A stretch of DNA of 64,000 nucleotides from assembly GCA_020445745.1 (NCBI GenBank), contig JAGRGB010000089.1:1-64000 (forward strand), written 5' to 3'. The DNA comes from Rhodocyclaceae bacterium (GTDB lineage: Bacteria; Pseudomonadota; Gammaproteobacteria; Burkholderiales; Rhodocyclaceae). The translations under genes were made by a program, and so were the position numbers. Below the pieces are notes generated by a model. The model made no database searches, was not told the DNA's origin, and saw nothing but the letters and a program-made list of their open reading frames with translations. Shown piece by piece: positions 26,926-35,246 of the stretch. How positions within the stretch are numbered: the stretch's first letter is position 1; each line of letters starts with the position of its first letter.

Positions 26926-27807
26926 ATGACCGTATCGAAGCCAATCCGCCTCGTTCTGGCCGGCCTGATTGCCGGCCTCACGGTACAGTGTGCGGCTGCA
27001 GAAGATGCCGTGCTGGTCGAGGGGCCGAAGGCCCGGGTCACGGCCAACGACCTGCTTGCCGAGATTGCCCGGGCACCGCAGGAAGTTCGCACGCGGATCT
27101 TCTCCGAGGCGAAGGTCATTGCGAGCACCGCGACCAACCTCTACGTCCGGCGGGTGCTCGCCGAACGGGCGCGACAGGAGGGGCTGCAGAACAACGAGTC
27201 GATCATCGTCAGTCTTCGCCTGATGGAGGAGCGCTTGTTGTCCGACGTCTACATGGCGAGAGCCGCCCGCGCGGCGGTCCCGGACGACGAAGCCCTGGAG
27301 AAGCTGGCGGCCTCCGAGTACAAGGCATACCCGGAACGCTTCGAGCGGCCGGAACAGGTCCACGTGCGGCATATCCTGATCGCTCCGGCCAAGTCACCCG
27401 TGGCGCGCAAGCAGGCCGAGGAGCTACTCGGCCAATTGAAATCCGGTGCCGATTTCGCGGAGCTGGCGCTGAAATTCTCCGCCGACAAGCCCAGCGCCGG
27501 GCGTGGCGGTGATCTGGGCTACGTCGTGCGCGGCAAGACCGTCGCACCCTTCGAGGCAGCAGCCTTCGCGCTGCACGAAAAGGGGCAACTGAGCGACGTG
27601 ATCGAGAGCGAATATGGCTACCACATCATCCGGCTGGAAGATCGGCTAGCCAAGGCGCCCCAGCGCTTCGAGGACGTGCGCGAGCGCATCAAGGCCCAAC
27701 TGGCCAACGACTTCGGACGGAATGCCCTGGCCGAACTGACCCAGCAGGCGAGCAGCGAGGCGAAGCCCAACGAAGCCGCGATTCAGGCCCTTGTCCGCAA
27801 GCAATAG
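26926..27807 (+). CDS. Periplasmic parvulin-type peptidyl-prolyl isomerase
   Basis: 293-residue SurA/PrsA-like foldase with signal peptide (MTVSKPIRLVLAGLIAGLTV..., cut near A-A-A). A helical chaperone-like part (about 30-130) is followed by one rotamase domain (about 140-240): V-H-V-R-H-I-L-I, F-A-E-L-A-L-K-F-S-A-D, G-R-G-G-D-L-G-Y-V and Y-G-Y-H-I-I-R-L-E-D. The ATG at 26926 was chosen over a GTG at 26920 because GGAG lies 5 nt upstream. It follows the surface protein and precedes the second Wzm gene; it may help fold exported proteins. Confidence 0.9.
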   Translation: MTVSKPIRLVLAGLIAGLTVQCAAAEDAVLVEGPKARVTANDLLAEIARAPQEVRTRIFSEAKVIASTATNLYVRRVLAERARQEGLQNNESIIVSLRLMEERLLSDVYMARAARAAVPDDEALEKLAASEYKAYPERFERPEQVHVRHILIAPAKSPVARKQAEELLGQLKSGADFAELALKFSADKPSAGRGGDLGYVVRGKTVAPFEAAAFALHEKGQLSDVIESEYGYHIIRLEDRLAKAPQRFEDVRERIKAQLANDFGRNALAELTQQASSEAKPNEAAIQALVRKQ

Positions 27808-27841
27808 CGTGCCTGGCCGCTGACTTGGCCGTCAATCCGCG

Positions 27842-28645
27842 ATGACGTTGGTGCTGGCCGAGGAGCTGGCCGCCGCCTTCAGATCAAGGCGGCTGCTGCG
27901 GGTCATGGTCGGGCGGGAGCTGGCCGCCCGCAATGCCGGCGCCGTGTTCGGCCGCGCCTGGGTCTATGGCCAGCCGCTGTTGATGCTGGCCGCCTATTTC
28001 CTGCTCTTCGACGTGATCCTCGGCGCGCGCCTCGGCGACGTCGCACCCCGGCGCGGCATGGGGGTGTTCCTGATCGCCGGCATGCTGCCGTGGATGGCCT
28101 TCACCGATGCGATCTCGCGAGCGATGACGAGCCTGGTCGATGCCGGTTCCCTGCTGCAGAAGAACCCGCTGCCGCCGGTGCTGTTTCCGATGCGCAGCGT
28201 GCTGGCCTCACTGACGACCTACGGGCCATTGATGCTCCTGCTGTGGCTCGCGTACACGCCGTATCACCGTTTCGCGTGGCCGGCCCTCGCGCTACCGCTC
28301 CTCGTACTCGTCCAGTTCGCGCTGATCTTCGTGCTCGGCTACCTGCTCGCGGTGATGGTCGCGGCGATGCGCGACGTGCAGCAGTTCGTCGGATTCCTCC
28401 TCGCCGCAGGACTGTTCCTGACGCCTATCCTGTTTTCCTTCGAAATGTTTCCCGAGAGCTTCCGCTGGATCCTGTGGTTGAACCCGATGACGCCGATCGT
28501 CCTCGGTTTCCAGGCCCTGTTGCTGCACGGCATGTGGCCCGTGCCGGCAGCATTCCTGGCCCTGGTCGCCTGGTTCGGCATGCTGGGCCTGATGCTGGCG
28601 GTCGCCGTCGAGCGCAGCCACGACCAGCTGGTGGACTGGCTCTAG
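27842..28645 (+). CDS. wzm: Polysaccharide ABC exporter permease, Wzm type (second system)
   Basis: 267-residue ABC-2 membrane subunit with about six transmembrane segments (LLMLAAYFLLFDVILG, YGPLMLLLWLAYTPY, LVLVQFALIFVLGYLLAVMV). Conserved pieces include G-R-A-W-V-Y-G-Q-P-L-L and L-N-P-M-T-P-I-V-L-G-F-Q. The Wzt gene follows after 4 bp. With it, this forms an exporter distinct from the pair at 2618-4108; the two permeases differ along their whole length. Confidence 0.93.
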   Translation: MTLVLAEELAAAFRSRRLLRVMVGRELAARNAGAVFGRAWVYGQPLLMLAAYFLLFDVILGARLGDVAPRRGMGVFLIAGMLPWMAFTDAISRAMTSLVDAGSLLQKNPLPPVLFPMRSVLASLTTYGPLMLLLWLAYTPYHRFAWPALALPLLVLVQFALIFVLGYLLAVMVAAMRDVQQFVGFLLAAGLFLTPILFSFEMFPESFRWILWLNPMTPIVLGFQALLLHGMWPVPAAFLALVAWFGMLGLMLAVAVERSHDQLVDWL

Positions 28646-28649
28646 TCCC

Positions 28650-29840
28650 GTGCCGGCACTCAAGGTCAGCAACCTGGGCAAGCGCTACCAGGTGTTCGGC
28701 TCGCCGCGGGCGAGGCTGCGCGCGCTGCTGACCGGGCGCCAGGCCGCGAACAACCACTGGGCGCTGTCCGAGGTGTCCTTCGAGCTGGGCAAGGGCCAGT
28801 GCCTGGGCGTGATCGGTTCGAACGGGGCCGGCAAGAGCACGCTGCTGAAGCTGATCACCGGCACCGTGCGTCCGACCACCGGGTCGGTGGCACGCCAGGG
28901 CCGGCTGTCGGCGATCCTGGAACTGGGCGCCGGCTTCCATCCGCAGTTCAGCGGACGCGACAACCTCTACTTCGGCGGCGCCCTGATCGGCATCGAGCGC
29001 GAGCAGATGTCGCGGCTGGTGCCTTCCATCCTCGACTTCGCGGAGCTGGGAGAAGCCATCGACCGGCCCGTCAAGACCTATTCGTCGGGCATGACCGTGC
29101 GGCTCGCGTTCTCGCTGGTGACGGCGGTCGAGCCCGAGTTGCTGATCATCGACGAGGCGCTGGCGGTCGGTGACCAGCGCTTTCAGAAGAAATGTACCGA
29201 TCGCATCGAGGCCTTCCGGAAGGCGGGCTGCACGATCCTGTTCTGTTCCCACAGCCAGTATCACATCCGGCGGCTGTGCGACGTGGCGCTGTGGCTGGAC
29301 CACGGCCGTGTCCGGGCCTTCGGCGGCACGGAGCACGTGCTGTCCGCCTACGAGACCCATGTGCGCTTGCTCGAGGCGGAAGCCCAGGGCCCGCCGGATG
29401 CGGGCGGGCCCGTCGCGCGCCCGGCCGCGGCAGGGGGACGCAAGGCCGCCATCCGGGCGCTGGCGATCGCCGATCTGGGCGACGGCGATCCGCCGCAGCT
29501 GGCGTCGAAGGACCTCGCGGTGACGGTCCGCGCCCACGTCCGTGGCGGCGAGCGCCCCAATTTCGCGGTCATGCTGGAGCAGGCTCGCGGCGTCGGCATC
29601 ACCTCGGTCACCACCCACTACGACGGTGCCGAGCCGCGTCTGGTGGGTGACGAGCTGTGGGAGGCCACGGTGACCTTCCACGACCTGCCGGTGCACAGCG
29701 GGGACTACGTCGTCAGCGCCTATCTGTTCGATTCGGAGGGCATCGTCGTGTATGACGAGTGGTACCAGCATACCGTGTTCCGCTGGGTCTATCCGGCCCG
29801 CTCGGCCGGGCTCGTGTCGCTGCCGCACCGGTGGTCATGA
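28650..29840 (+). CDS. wzt: Polysaccharide ABC exporter ATPase with C-terminal glycan-binding domain (Wzt)
   Basis: 396 residues from a GTG at 28650. The N-terminal nucleotide-binding domain has Walker A G-S-N-G-A-G-K-S-T, the signature Y-S-S-G-M and Walker B L-L-I-I-D-E-A-L-A-V-G-D. From about residue 265 a Wzt_C-like beta-sandwich domain follows (I-R-A-L-A-I-A-D-L-G-D-G, TFHDLPVHSGDYVVSAYLF). In E. coli O8/O9a this domain recognises the capped non-reducing end of the finished chain before export. Its presence here implies an end modification, for which two methyltransferase domains lie next door. Confidence 0.93.
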   Translation: MPALKVSNLGKRYQVFGSPRARLRALLTGRQAANNHWALSEVSFELGKGQCLGVIGSNGAGKSTLLKLITGTVRPTTGSVARQGRLSAILELGAGFHPQFSGRDNLYFGGALIGIEREQMSRLVPSILDFAELGEAIDRPVKTYSSGMTVRLAFSLVTAVEPELLIIDEALAVGDQRFQKKCTDRIEAFRKAGCTILFCSHSQYHIRRLCDVALWLDHGRVRAFGGTEHVLSAYETHVRLLEAEAQGPPDAGGPVARPAAAGGRKAAIRALAIADLGDGDPPQLASKDLAVTVRAHVRGGERPNFAVMLEQARGVGITSVTTHYDGAEPRLVGDELWEATVTFHDLPVHSGDYVVSAYLFDSEGIVVYDEWYQHTVFRWVYPARSAGLVSLPHRWS

Positions 29841-31615
29841 GCTTCCTTCCCCAGCGGCTGCGGCACGAGGGCCGGGATCTGATCGAACTGGTGCTGTTGC
29901 CGGGCCTCGCGGCGATCCTGCCGTGGCCGCTGTGCTTCCGCCTGTTCCGCTGGTTCAGCGGCTGGCGGTGGCTGTACCGCGAGGACAGCGCACCGGCGTT
30001 GGCCGAGGCGCGGCGCCGGGGCTGGGTCGCGGACGCCGAAGCCTGGGCGCGGACGAGGCGGCTGGTCACGCTGATCGACCATGCCGACCTGTACCTGACG
30101 CACACCCGATCCGATCGCTGGTTCGGCAGGTACCTGGACGTGGACGGCGACTGGTGTCCGCCGGGGCAGGGCACGATCCTGTGCACCTTCCACTGGGGCG
30201 CGGGGATGTGGGGGCTGCGCCATGCCCGCTCGATGGGCCTGAACGTGCACGTGCTGGTCGCCCGGGTGCCGGAGGAGGCGCTGCGCCGACGACGCATCCG
30301 CCTGGCCTACATCCGCGCCCGCTACCGTGCGGTGCTGCACTCGACCGGGCGCTCGACGCTGGACGTCTCTGCCAGTCTTCGCCAGGCGCTGGGCGCGCTG
30401 CGCGCAGGCGAGCAGGTGATGGCGGCGATCGACGTGCCGCCCGAACTGGTCAAGGGCAGCCAGGAGATCCCGTTCCTCGGCCAGCGCGCGCTGATGCCCA
30501 AGGGCTTGTTGCGCATGGCGGCAGACCAGCGCCTGCCGGTACTGACCTACCTGACCGGCGTCGACGTCTCGAGCGGGAGGCGCACCCTGCAGGTGCGCCG
30601 TGTGGCGCCGAACGACGACCTGGAAGCCCTGATGACCGGGGTCTTCGGCCATCTCGACGAGGCGATTCGTCGCGACCCGGCCGCGTGGCACTTCTGGGGC
30701 GCGGCGGGCAGCTTTCTGCGCCCTGCCCGCGCGGCGCCGGTTCCGGCGCCGGCCGCCCCGACCTGGGATGCCGCGAAGATCACCGACGAGTGGTTTCGCG
30801 CCCATTTTCACCATGCCGCCAATACCGTCTGCGAATGGCTTTCGCCCCATGTGGACTGGAAGACCCTACGCCTGCTCGATTTCGGCTGCGGCGACGGCAT
30901 CACCGACCTGGCGTTGGCACTGAAGAAGGCGCCCGAGGCGATCACAGGTGTCGACATCGACCGCGGTTTCGACAGCCTGCCGGCGACCGCGCGCCGGCAA
31001 CTGGGGCTGGGCGAGCTGCCCCGGCGCCTGCGATTCGTCCGGATCGCCGCCGGCGACGCGCTGGCGGGCCGCTTCGATGTGGACGCCCTGATCTCGTGGT
31101 CGGTCTTCGAGCACGTCGAGCGTCCCTATCTCGATCGCGTGGCTGCCGATCTGTTCGGGCTGCTGCCGCCCGGCGGAATCTTCTTCCTGCAGATCGACCC
31201 GTTGTTCCATGCACCGGGTGGCTCCCACCTCGGCCGCTTCATCCGCCAGCCCTGGGCCCACCTGCTGATGGACGATGCGGCCCTGTTCGCGGCGGTGATG
31301 GCATCGACCGAACCGATTCCGCCGGACGAGATCGAAATCAATTACCACGCCCGCGACCTGGACGGCTACAAGCGCTTCGTGTTCGACGAGTATCGTCGCC
31401 TGAATCGGCTCACCGCGGACGAACTGGCGGCGTTGTTCGCCGGCCACGGCTTCGAGATCCTGCGCGAGGAGCGTCGCGCCGAGGCGCTCGAGCCCCCCGC
31501 CGAATTGCTGCACAGCTACCCACGCGAAGTCCTGCAGACGACCGAGATCCGCCTGCTGATGCGCCGGCCGGTAGCAGCCAACCTGACGCTCAGCGCCCCG
31601 TCAGGCGCCGCTTGA
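29837..31615 (+). CDS. Lysophospholipid-acyltransferase-like domain fused to SAM methyltransferase
   Basis: 592 residues from the ATG at 29837, overlapping the wzt stop as ATGA. Residues 1 to about 300 resemble LpxL/HtrB-type acyltransferases: hydrophobic L-P-G-L-A-A-I-L-P-W-P-L start, T-F-H-W-G-A-G-M-W-G-L with the key His at about 117, and Q-V-M-A-A-I-D-V-P-P further on. From about residue 315 a class I methyltransferase follows: L-L-D-F-G-C-G-D-G-I-T-D, G-V-D-I-D-R, ALISWSVFEHVERPYLD, L-L-P-P-G-G-I-F-F-L-Q-I-D. Such a fusion is unusual. It may modify the lipid carrier or the glycan end handled by the neighbouring Wzm/Wzt. Its last 26 bp overlap the end of the convergent methyltransferase gene. 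Confidence 0.8.
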   Translation: MSFLPQRLRHEGRDLIELVLLPGLAAILPWPLCFRLFRWFSGWRWLYREDSAPALAEARRRGWVADAEAWARTRRLVTLIDHADLYLTHTRSDRWFGRYLDVDGDWCPPGQGTILCTFHWGAGMWGLRHARSMGLNVHVLVARVPEEALRRRRIRLAYIRARYRAVLHSTGRSTLDVSASLRQALGALRAGEQVMAAIDVPPELVKGSQEIPFLGQRALMPKGLLRMAADQRLPVLTYLTGVDVSSGRRTLQVRRVAPNDDLEALMTGVFGHLDEAIRRDPAAWHFWGAAGSFLRPARAAPVPAPAAPTWDAAKITDEWFRAHFHHAANTVCEWLSPHVDWKTLRLLDFGCGDGITDLALALKKAPEAITGVDIDRGFDSLPATARRQLGLGELPRRLRFVRIAAGDALAGRFDVDALISWSVFEHVERPYLDRVAADLFGLLPPGGIFFLQIDPLFHAPGGSHLGRFIRQPWAHLLMDDAALFAAVMASTEPIPPDEIEINYHARDLDGYKRFVFDEYRRLNRLTADELAALFAGHGFEILREERRAEALEPPAELLHSYPREVLQTTEIRLLMRRPVAANLTLSAPSGAA

Positions 31616-32936
31616 TCCGGGACAGGCGCCTCGCCAGCCGGAACGCGCGCCCCGACACGAGGGCGTCGAGTTCCGCGCGCAGGCTGTCGCGCTCGCGGGT
31701 GCGCTCGGCCAGCGCCGTCCGCGAGGCTTCCAGTTCCGCCGCCAGAAGCGGCGGCAGCAACTGGTAGTCGGCCGACACCGGCCAGCCCAGCTCGATGGCG
31801 ATCCGATGCTGCCCGTCGAAGGCCTTGTCGAGCATCTCCGGCGGGATCGGCAGTTCGAAGGAAGGGTCGTCGTCTTCGAGCATCATCGTCAATTCACCCG
31901 GGCGGTCCTGCGCTGCTGCAAACTTCATGTTCGTGCGCACCACCGACGCCAGGCTCTCCAGCAGTCCGTCCCAGCGCCACACGACGGTGTCCTGGCCCTT
32001 CACCAGCCGGACCGCCCACAATTGCATGACGCCAGGGCGGTGGGCCGGTTCACAGCGCAGGCGCCGCGCCGGCCGGTCCAGGGCCGGTAGCGCGAAGCGC
32101 ACGGTCTGGCGCGCCTCGCCGATCAGGCCACGGGCAAAGCATCGCGTCGCTTCGGCATAGTCCTGGTCGACGAGCATGCCGATCGCGGTGGTGAAATACG
32201 GCCGGCCGGTCTCGCCGGTGTCGAGCGCCGTAGGCTCCTGCCGCCGGCCAACGGTCGCCGGCGTCGCCTCGACGATGAACTGGTAGACGAAGGCATCGGG
32301 GCGGCCCAGCACGTAGCTGCGCACGGCCGGCGGCAGCCCGGCGAGGGTGGGTTCGAACTCGGAATAGCAGAGTTCGCGCTCGATGGTTTCCACCGCCGTC
32401 GGCGCAAAGCCATGCTCGCGCAGCTGCCGCAGCAGGGAGCGGCGGGTGTACAGGCGCACATGGGTGTCGTCGAGCAAGCCTTCGGGGCGGTAGAGGTAGT
32501 CGCCCTGCATCAGCTCGGCGACGATCCCGGCGTAGCCCGTATTGGGCACCGACACCAGCAGTCGCCCGCCGTCGGCCAACAACGCCGGCAGCTGATCGAG
32601 CAGGCGTCCCGGGGCGCGAAGGTGCTCGAGGATGTCGGCGCAGACAATGACGTCGTATCGGGCGCCGCGCAGGGCATCTGCGAGCACCGCCTGCTCCAGG
32701 TCGAGGACCCCGACGTGGCGGCAATGGGCGGCCGCGAGGGCGGCCTCCCGCGGGTTGAACGTGACCCCGTCGACAGCGCAGGCGTGCGTCTGCGCCAAGC
32801 GGCGCCCGAGCGCGCCGGTGCCGCAGCCGATGTCGAGTACCTTCGCCATCCGTGGCACCCGTGCCGCGATGACCGCGAGCGACGAGCGTCCTTCCGTTTC
32901 CAGGCAGCGATCATAGACGTGGCGCTGGTCACTCAC
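31590..32936 (-). CDS. SAM-dependent methyltransferase with C-terminal coiled coil
   Basis: 448 residues from a GTG at 32936 (GAGG 3 nt upstream), 5 bp after the sulfotransferase gene. Residues about 20-190 are a class I methyltransferase: K-V-L-D-I-G-C-G-T-G-A-L-G-R-R-L, D-V-I-V-C-A-D-I-L-E-H-L, GGRLLVSVPNTGYAGI. A middle domain (about 220-380) is of unknown type. The C-terminus is a coiled coil (LLAAELEASRTALAERTRER...) ending in the basic S-G-R-A-F-R-L-A-R-R-L-S-R-I-K-R-R-L. That layout, methyltransferase then coiled coil then amphipathic basic tail, recalls the chain terminator WbdD, though no kinase domain is visible. The long frame upstream of 32936 is a shadow. Confidence 0.82.
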   Translation of the reverse strand: MSDQRHVYDRCLETEGRSSLAVIAARVPRMAKVLDIGCGTGALGRRLAQTHACAVDGVTFNPREAALAAAHCRHVGVLDLEQAVLADALRGARYDVIVCADILEHLRAPGRLLDQLPALLADGGRLLVSVPNTGYAGIVAELMQGDYLYRPEGLLDDTHVRLYTRRSLLRQLREHGFAPTAVETIERELCYSEFEPTLAGLPPAVRSYVLGRPDAFVYQFIVEATPATVGRRQEPTALDTGETGRPYFTTAIGMLVDQDYAEATRCFARGLIGEARQTVRFALPALDRPARRLRCEPAHRPGVMQLWAVRLVKGQDTVVWRWDGLLESLASVVRTNMKFAAAQDRPGELTMMLEDDDPSFELPIPPEMLDKAFDGQHRIAIELGWPVSADYQLLPPLLAAELEASRTALAERTRERDSLRAELDALVSGRAFRLARRLSRIKRRLTGR

Positions 32937-32941
32937 GGGCC

Positions 32942-33829
32942 TCAAGATTCGGTCGGCGTACGGTTGGCGCGACCGATCAGGTCCTCGAGGTTGTAGCCCA
33001 CCAGCGAGCATAGGCCCGGCAGCAGCGGCGTCTGGACGACTGCGGCGCGCTGGCCGGCGTCGAGCTGGGACAGCCACTTGTCGTCGCTCCAGCCACCGAA
33101 GGCCTTGGCCGCATAGCCGGCGGCCACCTCGGCGTCCTCCTCGCTGCTGTAGCGTCCGTTCTCGCGGAAGGCGTCGAACCATACGTAGGCGCCGGCATTG
33201 CCGCCCAGGCCGTGCAGCGGCTTGGTCCAGAACTCCAGCATGCCGGGCTCGAACTCCTCGCTGAGGAAGGCGCAGACCCGGCGCAGGGCCTGCTCGGGGT
33301 CGCGCGACAGGTCTTCGTAGCGGACGACGACATGGGGCAGGCTGTGCTGGGCGACGGTGCGCAGGATGTCGAACAAGGTGTCGCGCCAGATGTTGGCGGC
33401 GAGCCATGGCTGGTAGCCGACGCGACGGCGGCAACTGTCCACGAAGGAGAACGGATTGCGCACGGCGATGATGACGAAGGGGTTCGCCGGGCGTGCTTCG
33501 TCGGCCATGACCTTGCGGAACCAGCCGGTCGCCTTCGAGCCGTCCACCACGATCGGGGTGCCACCGACAGCCTGCCGGTAGGTGTCGAACACCTGGCCCG
33601 GGCCGCGCGCCAGGATGCGCTCGATGAAGGCGTCGGACCACACGTCGCAGGGCTTGCCCTGGGACGCGCACACCGGACAGAGGCTCTCGGGGGCGCCGAC
33701 GTCGAAGCCCGGCAGGCGCGACACCTCGCCGGCGTAGGCGATGCGCGAGTGACCATTCAGGGCGTTGCCCAGCAGGGTCGAGCCACAGTAGGAGGTACCG
33801 AGGATGAAGACATCCTTGTCGCTGGTCAT
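32942..33829 (-). CDS. PAPS-dependent sulfotransferase family protein
   Basis: 295 residues. The N-terminal V-F-I-L-G-T-S-Y-C-G-S-T-L-L-G-N-A-L is the 5'-phosphosulfate-binding loop of the sulfotransferase fold, and VRNPFSFVDSCRRRVGYQPW fits the 3'-phosphate-binding segment (R and S). Two Cys pairs (C-P-V-C and C-D-V-W nearby) follow the first motif. Placed among glycosyl- and methyltransferases of a polysaccharide locus, it probably sulfates a sugar of the exported glycan. The acceptor is unknown. Confidence 0.85.
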   Translation of the reverse strand: MTSDKDVFILGTSYCGSTLLGNALNGHSRIAYAGEVSRLPGFDVGAPESLCPVCASQGKPCDVWSDAFIERILARGPGQVFDTYRQAVGGTPIVVDGSKATGWFRKVMADEARPANPFVIIAVRNPFSFVDSCRRRVGYQPWLAANIWRDTLFDILRTVAQHSLPHVVVRYEDLSRDPEQALRRVCAFLSEEFEPGMLEFWTKPLHGLGGNAGAYVWFDAFRENGRYSSEEDAEVAAGYAAKAFGGWSDDKWLSQLDAGQRAAVVQTPLLPGLCSLVGYNLEDLIGRANRTPTES

Positions 33830-34013
33830 CAGCCGTCCTGTCGATAGCTGCAGGTCTGAAATCGGGTGGGGGAGCGCTTTCCATTAGACTGGCCCCCGGC
33901 GCGACGCATCGCATCACTGCCGGTGACCCCGGCGGGGGTCTGCCGTCGCCGGCCGACATTCTAATCCACAACCGGGATTCGCTCCGGCGGGGGCGGCCGC
34001 CACCCGCCTCGCG

Positions 34014-34949
34014 ATGCCGATGACGCTGGCCATGCGATTCGAAGACACCTGCGCGGTAGTCGTGAGCTATCGATATCCCTATGCCGAACTGGCGGAGCTG
34101 CTGCGAACCCTGGCGGCCTCGCTGGGCCATGTGATCCTGGTGGACAACAATGTCCCGGCGGATGCGGCGGATCTGCCCGACCTGCAGGCCGCCTGCCCCG
34201 CTGTCGAGGTGGTGGCCAACGGCGACAATCTGGGCCTGTCGAAGGCCTTGAACGAGGGTCTTCGCCGCGCGCTGGCGAGAGGGTTCCAATGGATGTTGCT
34301 GTTCGATCAGGACAGCCGGCCAGGGGACGACATGATCCCGGCGCTGATGCGTGTGCGCGACGGCCTGCGCGCAGCCGAGCCGCCGGTGGCCGCGATCGGT
34401 CCGGCGATCTGCGACGATCGCATGCGCACGCCACTGCCCTTCATCCGCTTCGCCGGCGGGCGCGTGATCAAGCGCTACCCGGTACCGGGCGAGCCGGGCA
34501 CGATCGATGCGGACATGCTGATCACGTCGGGATGCCTGATCGACGCATCGGTGCTGCGCCGGCACGGCCTGATGGACGAGCGGCTGTTCATCGACAACAT
34601 CGACCTGGAGTGGTCGTTTCGCGTGCGCGCCGCCGGCTTTCGTCTCGTCGGCGTACCGGGAGCCGTCCTCGCGCATCGGCTCGGCGAGCGGGTGCGGTCG
34701 GTGCCGGGGACCAATCGCAACATCCTCGTCCATGGTCCGCTGCGCCAGTACCACATCATGCGCAATCGGATCCTGATGTACTGGCGGCCCTATGTGCCGT
34801 TGTCGTGGAAGATCGCCGACGTGCCACGGCTGCTGTTCAAGCTGGTCTACTTTCCGCTGATGGTGAGTCCGCGTGGCGAGAACCTGAAGAAGATGCTGAT
34901 GGGCGTGTGGGCCGGTATCCGCGACCGGCGCCTGCCCCCGGGCTACTGA
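34014..34949 (+). CDS. GT2 glycosyltransferase, rhamnosyltransferase-like
   Basis: 311 residues; the ATG at 34032 (MRFEDTCAVVVSYRYP) is an alternative start and fits the family better. GT-A core: CAVVVSYRYPYAELAELL, H-V-I-L-V-D-N-N, V-V-A-N-G-D-N-L-G-L-S-K-A-L-N, L-L-F-D-Q-D-S (metal-binding), and a C-terminal F-I-D-N-I-D-L-E-W-S-F-R segment, as in WbbL/RfbF-type rhamnosyltransferases. It is divergent from the sulfotransferase gene across a 184-bp gap in which I saw no clear promoter. Confidence 0.88.
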   Translation: MPMTLAMRFEDTCAVVVSYRYPYAELAELLRTLAASLGHVILVDNNVPADAADLPDLQAACPAVEVVANGDNLGLSKALNEGLRRALARGFQWMLLFDQDSRPGDDMIPALMRVRDGLRAAEPPVAAIGPAICDDRMRTPLPFIRFAGGRVIKRYPVPGEPGTIDADMLITSGCLIDASVLRRHGLMDERLFIDNIDLEWSFRVRAAGFRLVGVPGAVLAHRLGERVRSVPGTNRNILVHGPLRQYHIMRNRILMYWRPYVPLSWKIADVPRLLFKLVYFPLMVSPRGENLKKMLMGVWAGIRDRRLPPGY

Positions 34950-35006
34950 GCACCCCGTGGGGCTGCCGCATTCGGCGGGCGTCGGCGAGCGCCGCGGGTC
35001 TGCGCG

Positions 35007-35246
35007 TCAGCGTTGCGGTCCGGCCGCTCCGCGGCGCCGCTCGAAGAGGCCTCGCAGGCGCTGACGATACCAGCGCAGGCGGTCCCGGTCGGTCAGGTTG
35101 CCACGCAGGCGCAGGGCCGCGTAGCGCAGCACCAGACGGATGCCGGGGTTGAAGCCGAGCGCGTTGGAGAAGACGAGGCGGTAGGCGAGGGCCATCGCCA
35201 GCAGCTTCTTCAGCGAAACGATCATCGCGTGTCCCGGGCTTCGCAT
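35007..35246 (-). CDS. Small basic hypothetical protein, 79 residues
   Basis: Starts at the ATG at 35246, which overlaps the stop of the large GT2-HAD gene as TGATG; an internal ATG (MIVSLKK) would give 72 residues. Content: an N-terminal amphipathic or hydrophobic part (M-I-V-S-L-K-K-L-L-A-M-A-L-A-Y-R-L-V-F) and a strongly basic C-terminal half (R-L-R-G-N-L-T-D-R-D-R-L-R-W-Y-R-Q-R-L-R). No family is recognised. The frame extends far upstream only as a shadow. Coupling to the enzyme suggests a small membrane-surface partner, but coding status rests on the overlap and the plausible composition. Confidence 0.5.
   Translation of the reverse strand: MRSPGHAMIVSLKKLLAMALAYRLVFSNALGFNPGIRLVLRYAALRLRGNLTDRDRLRWYRQRLRGLFERRRGAAGPQR

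Noticed and set aside
31590-34754. Single 1054-residue minus-strand protein
   Set aside because: Only the part from the GTG at 32936 is a methyltransferase. The rest is an out-of-phase reading of the sulfotransferase gene and the opposite glycosyltransferase gene.
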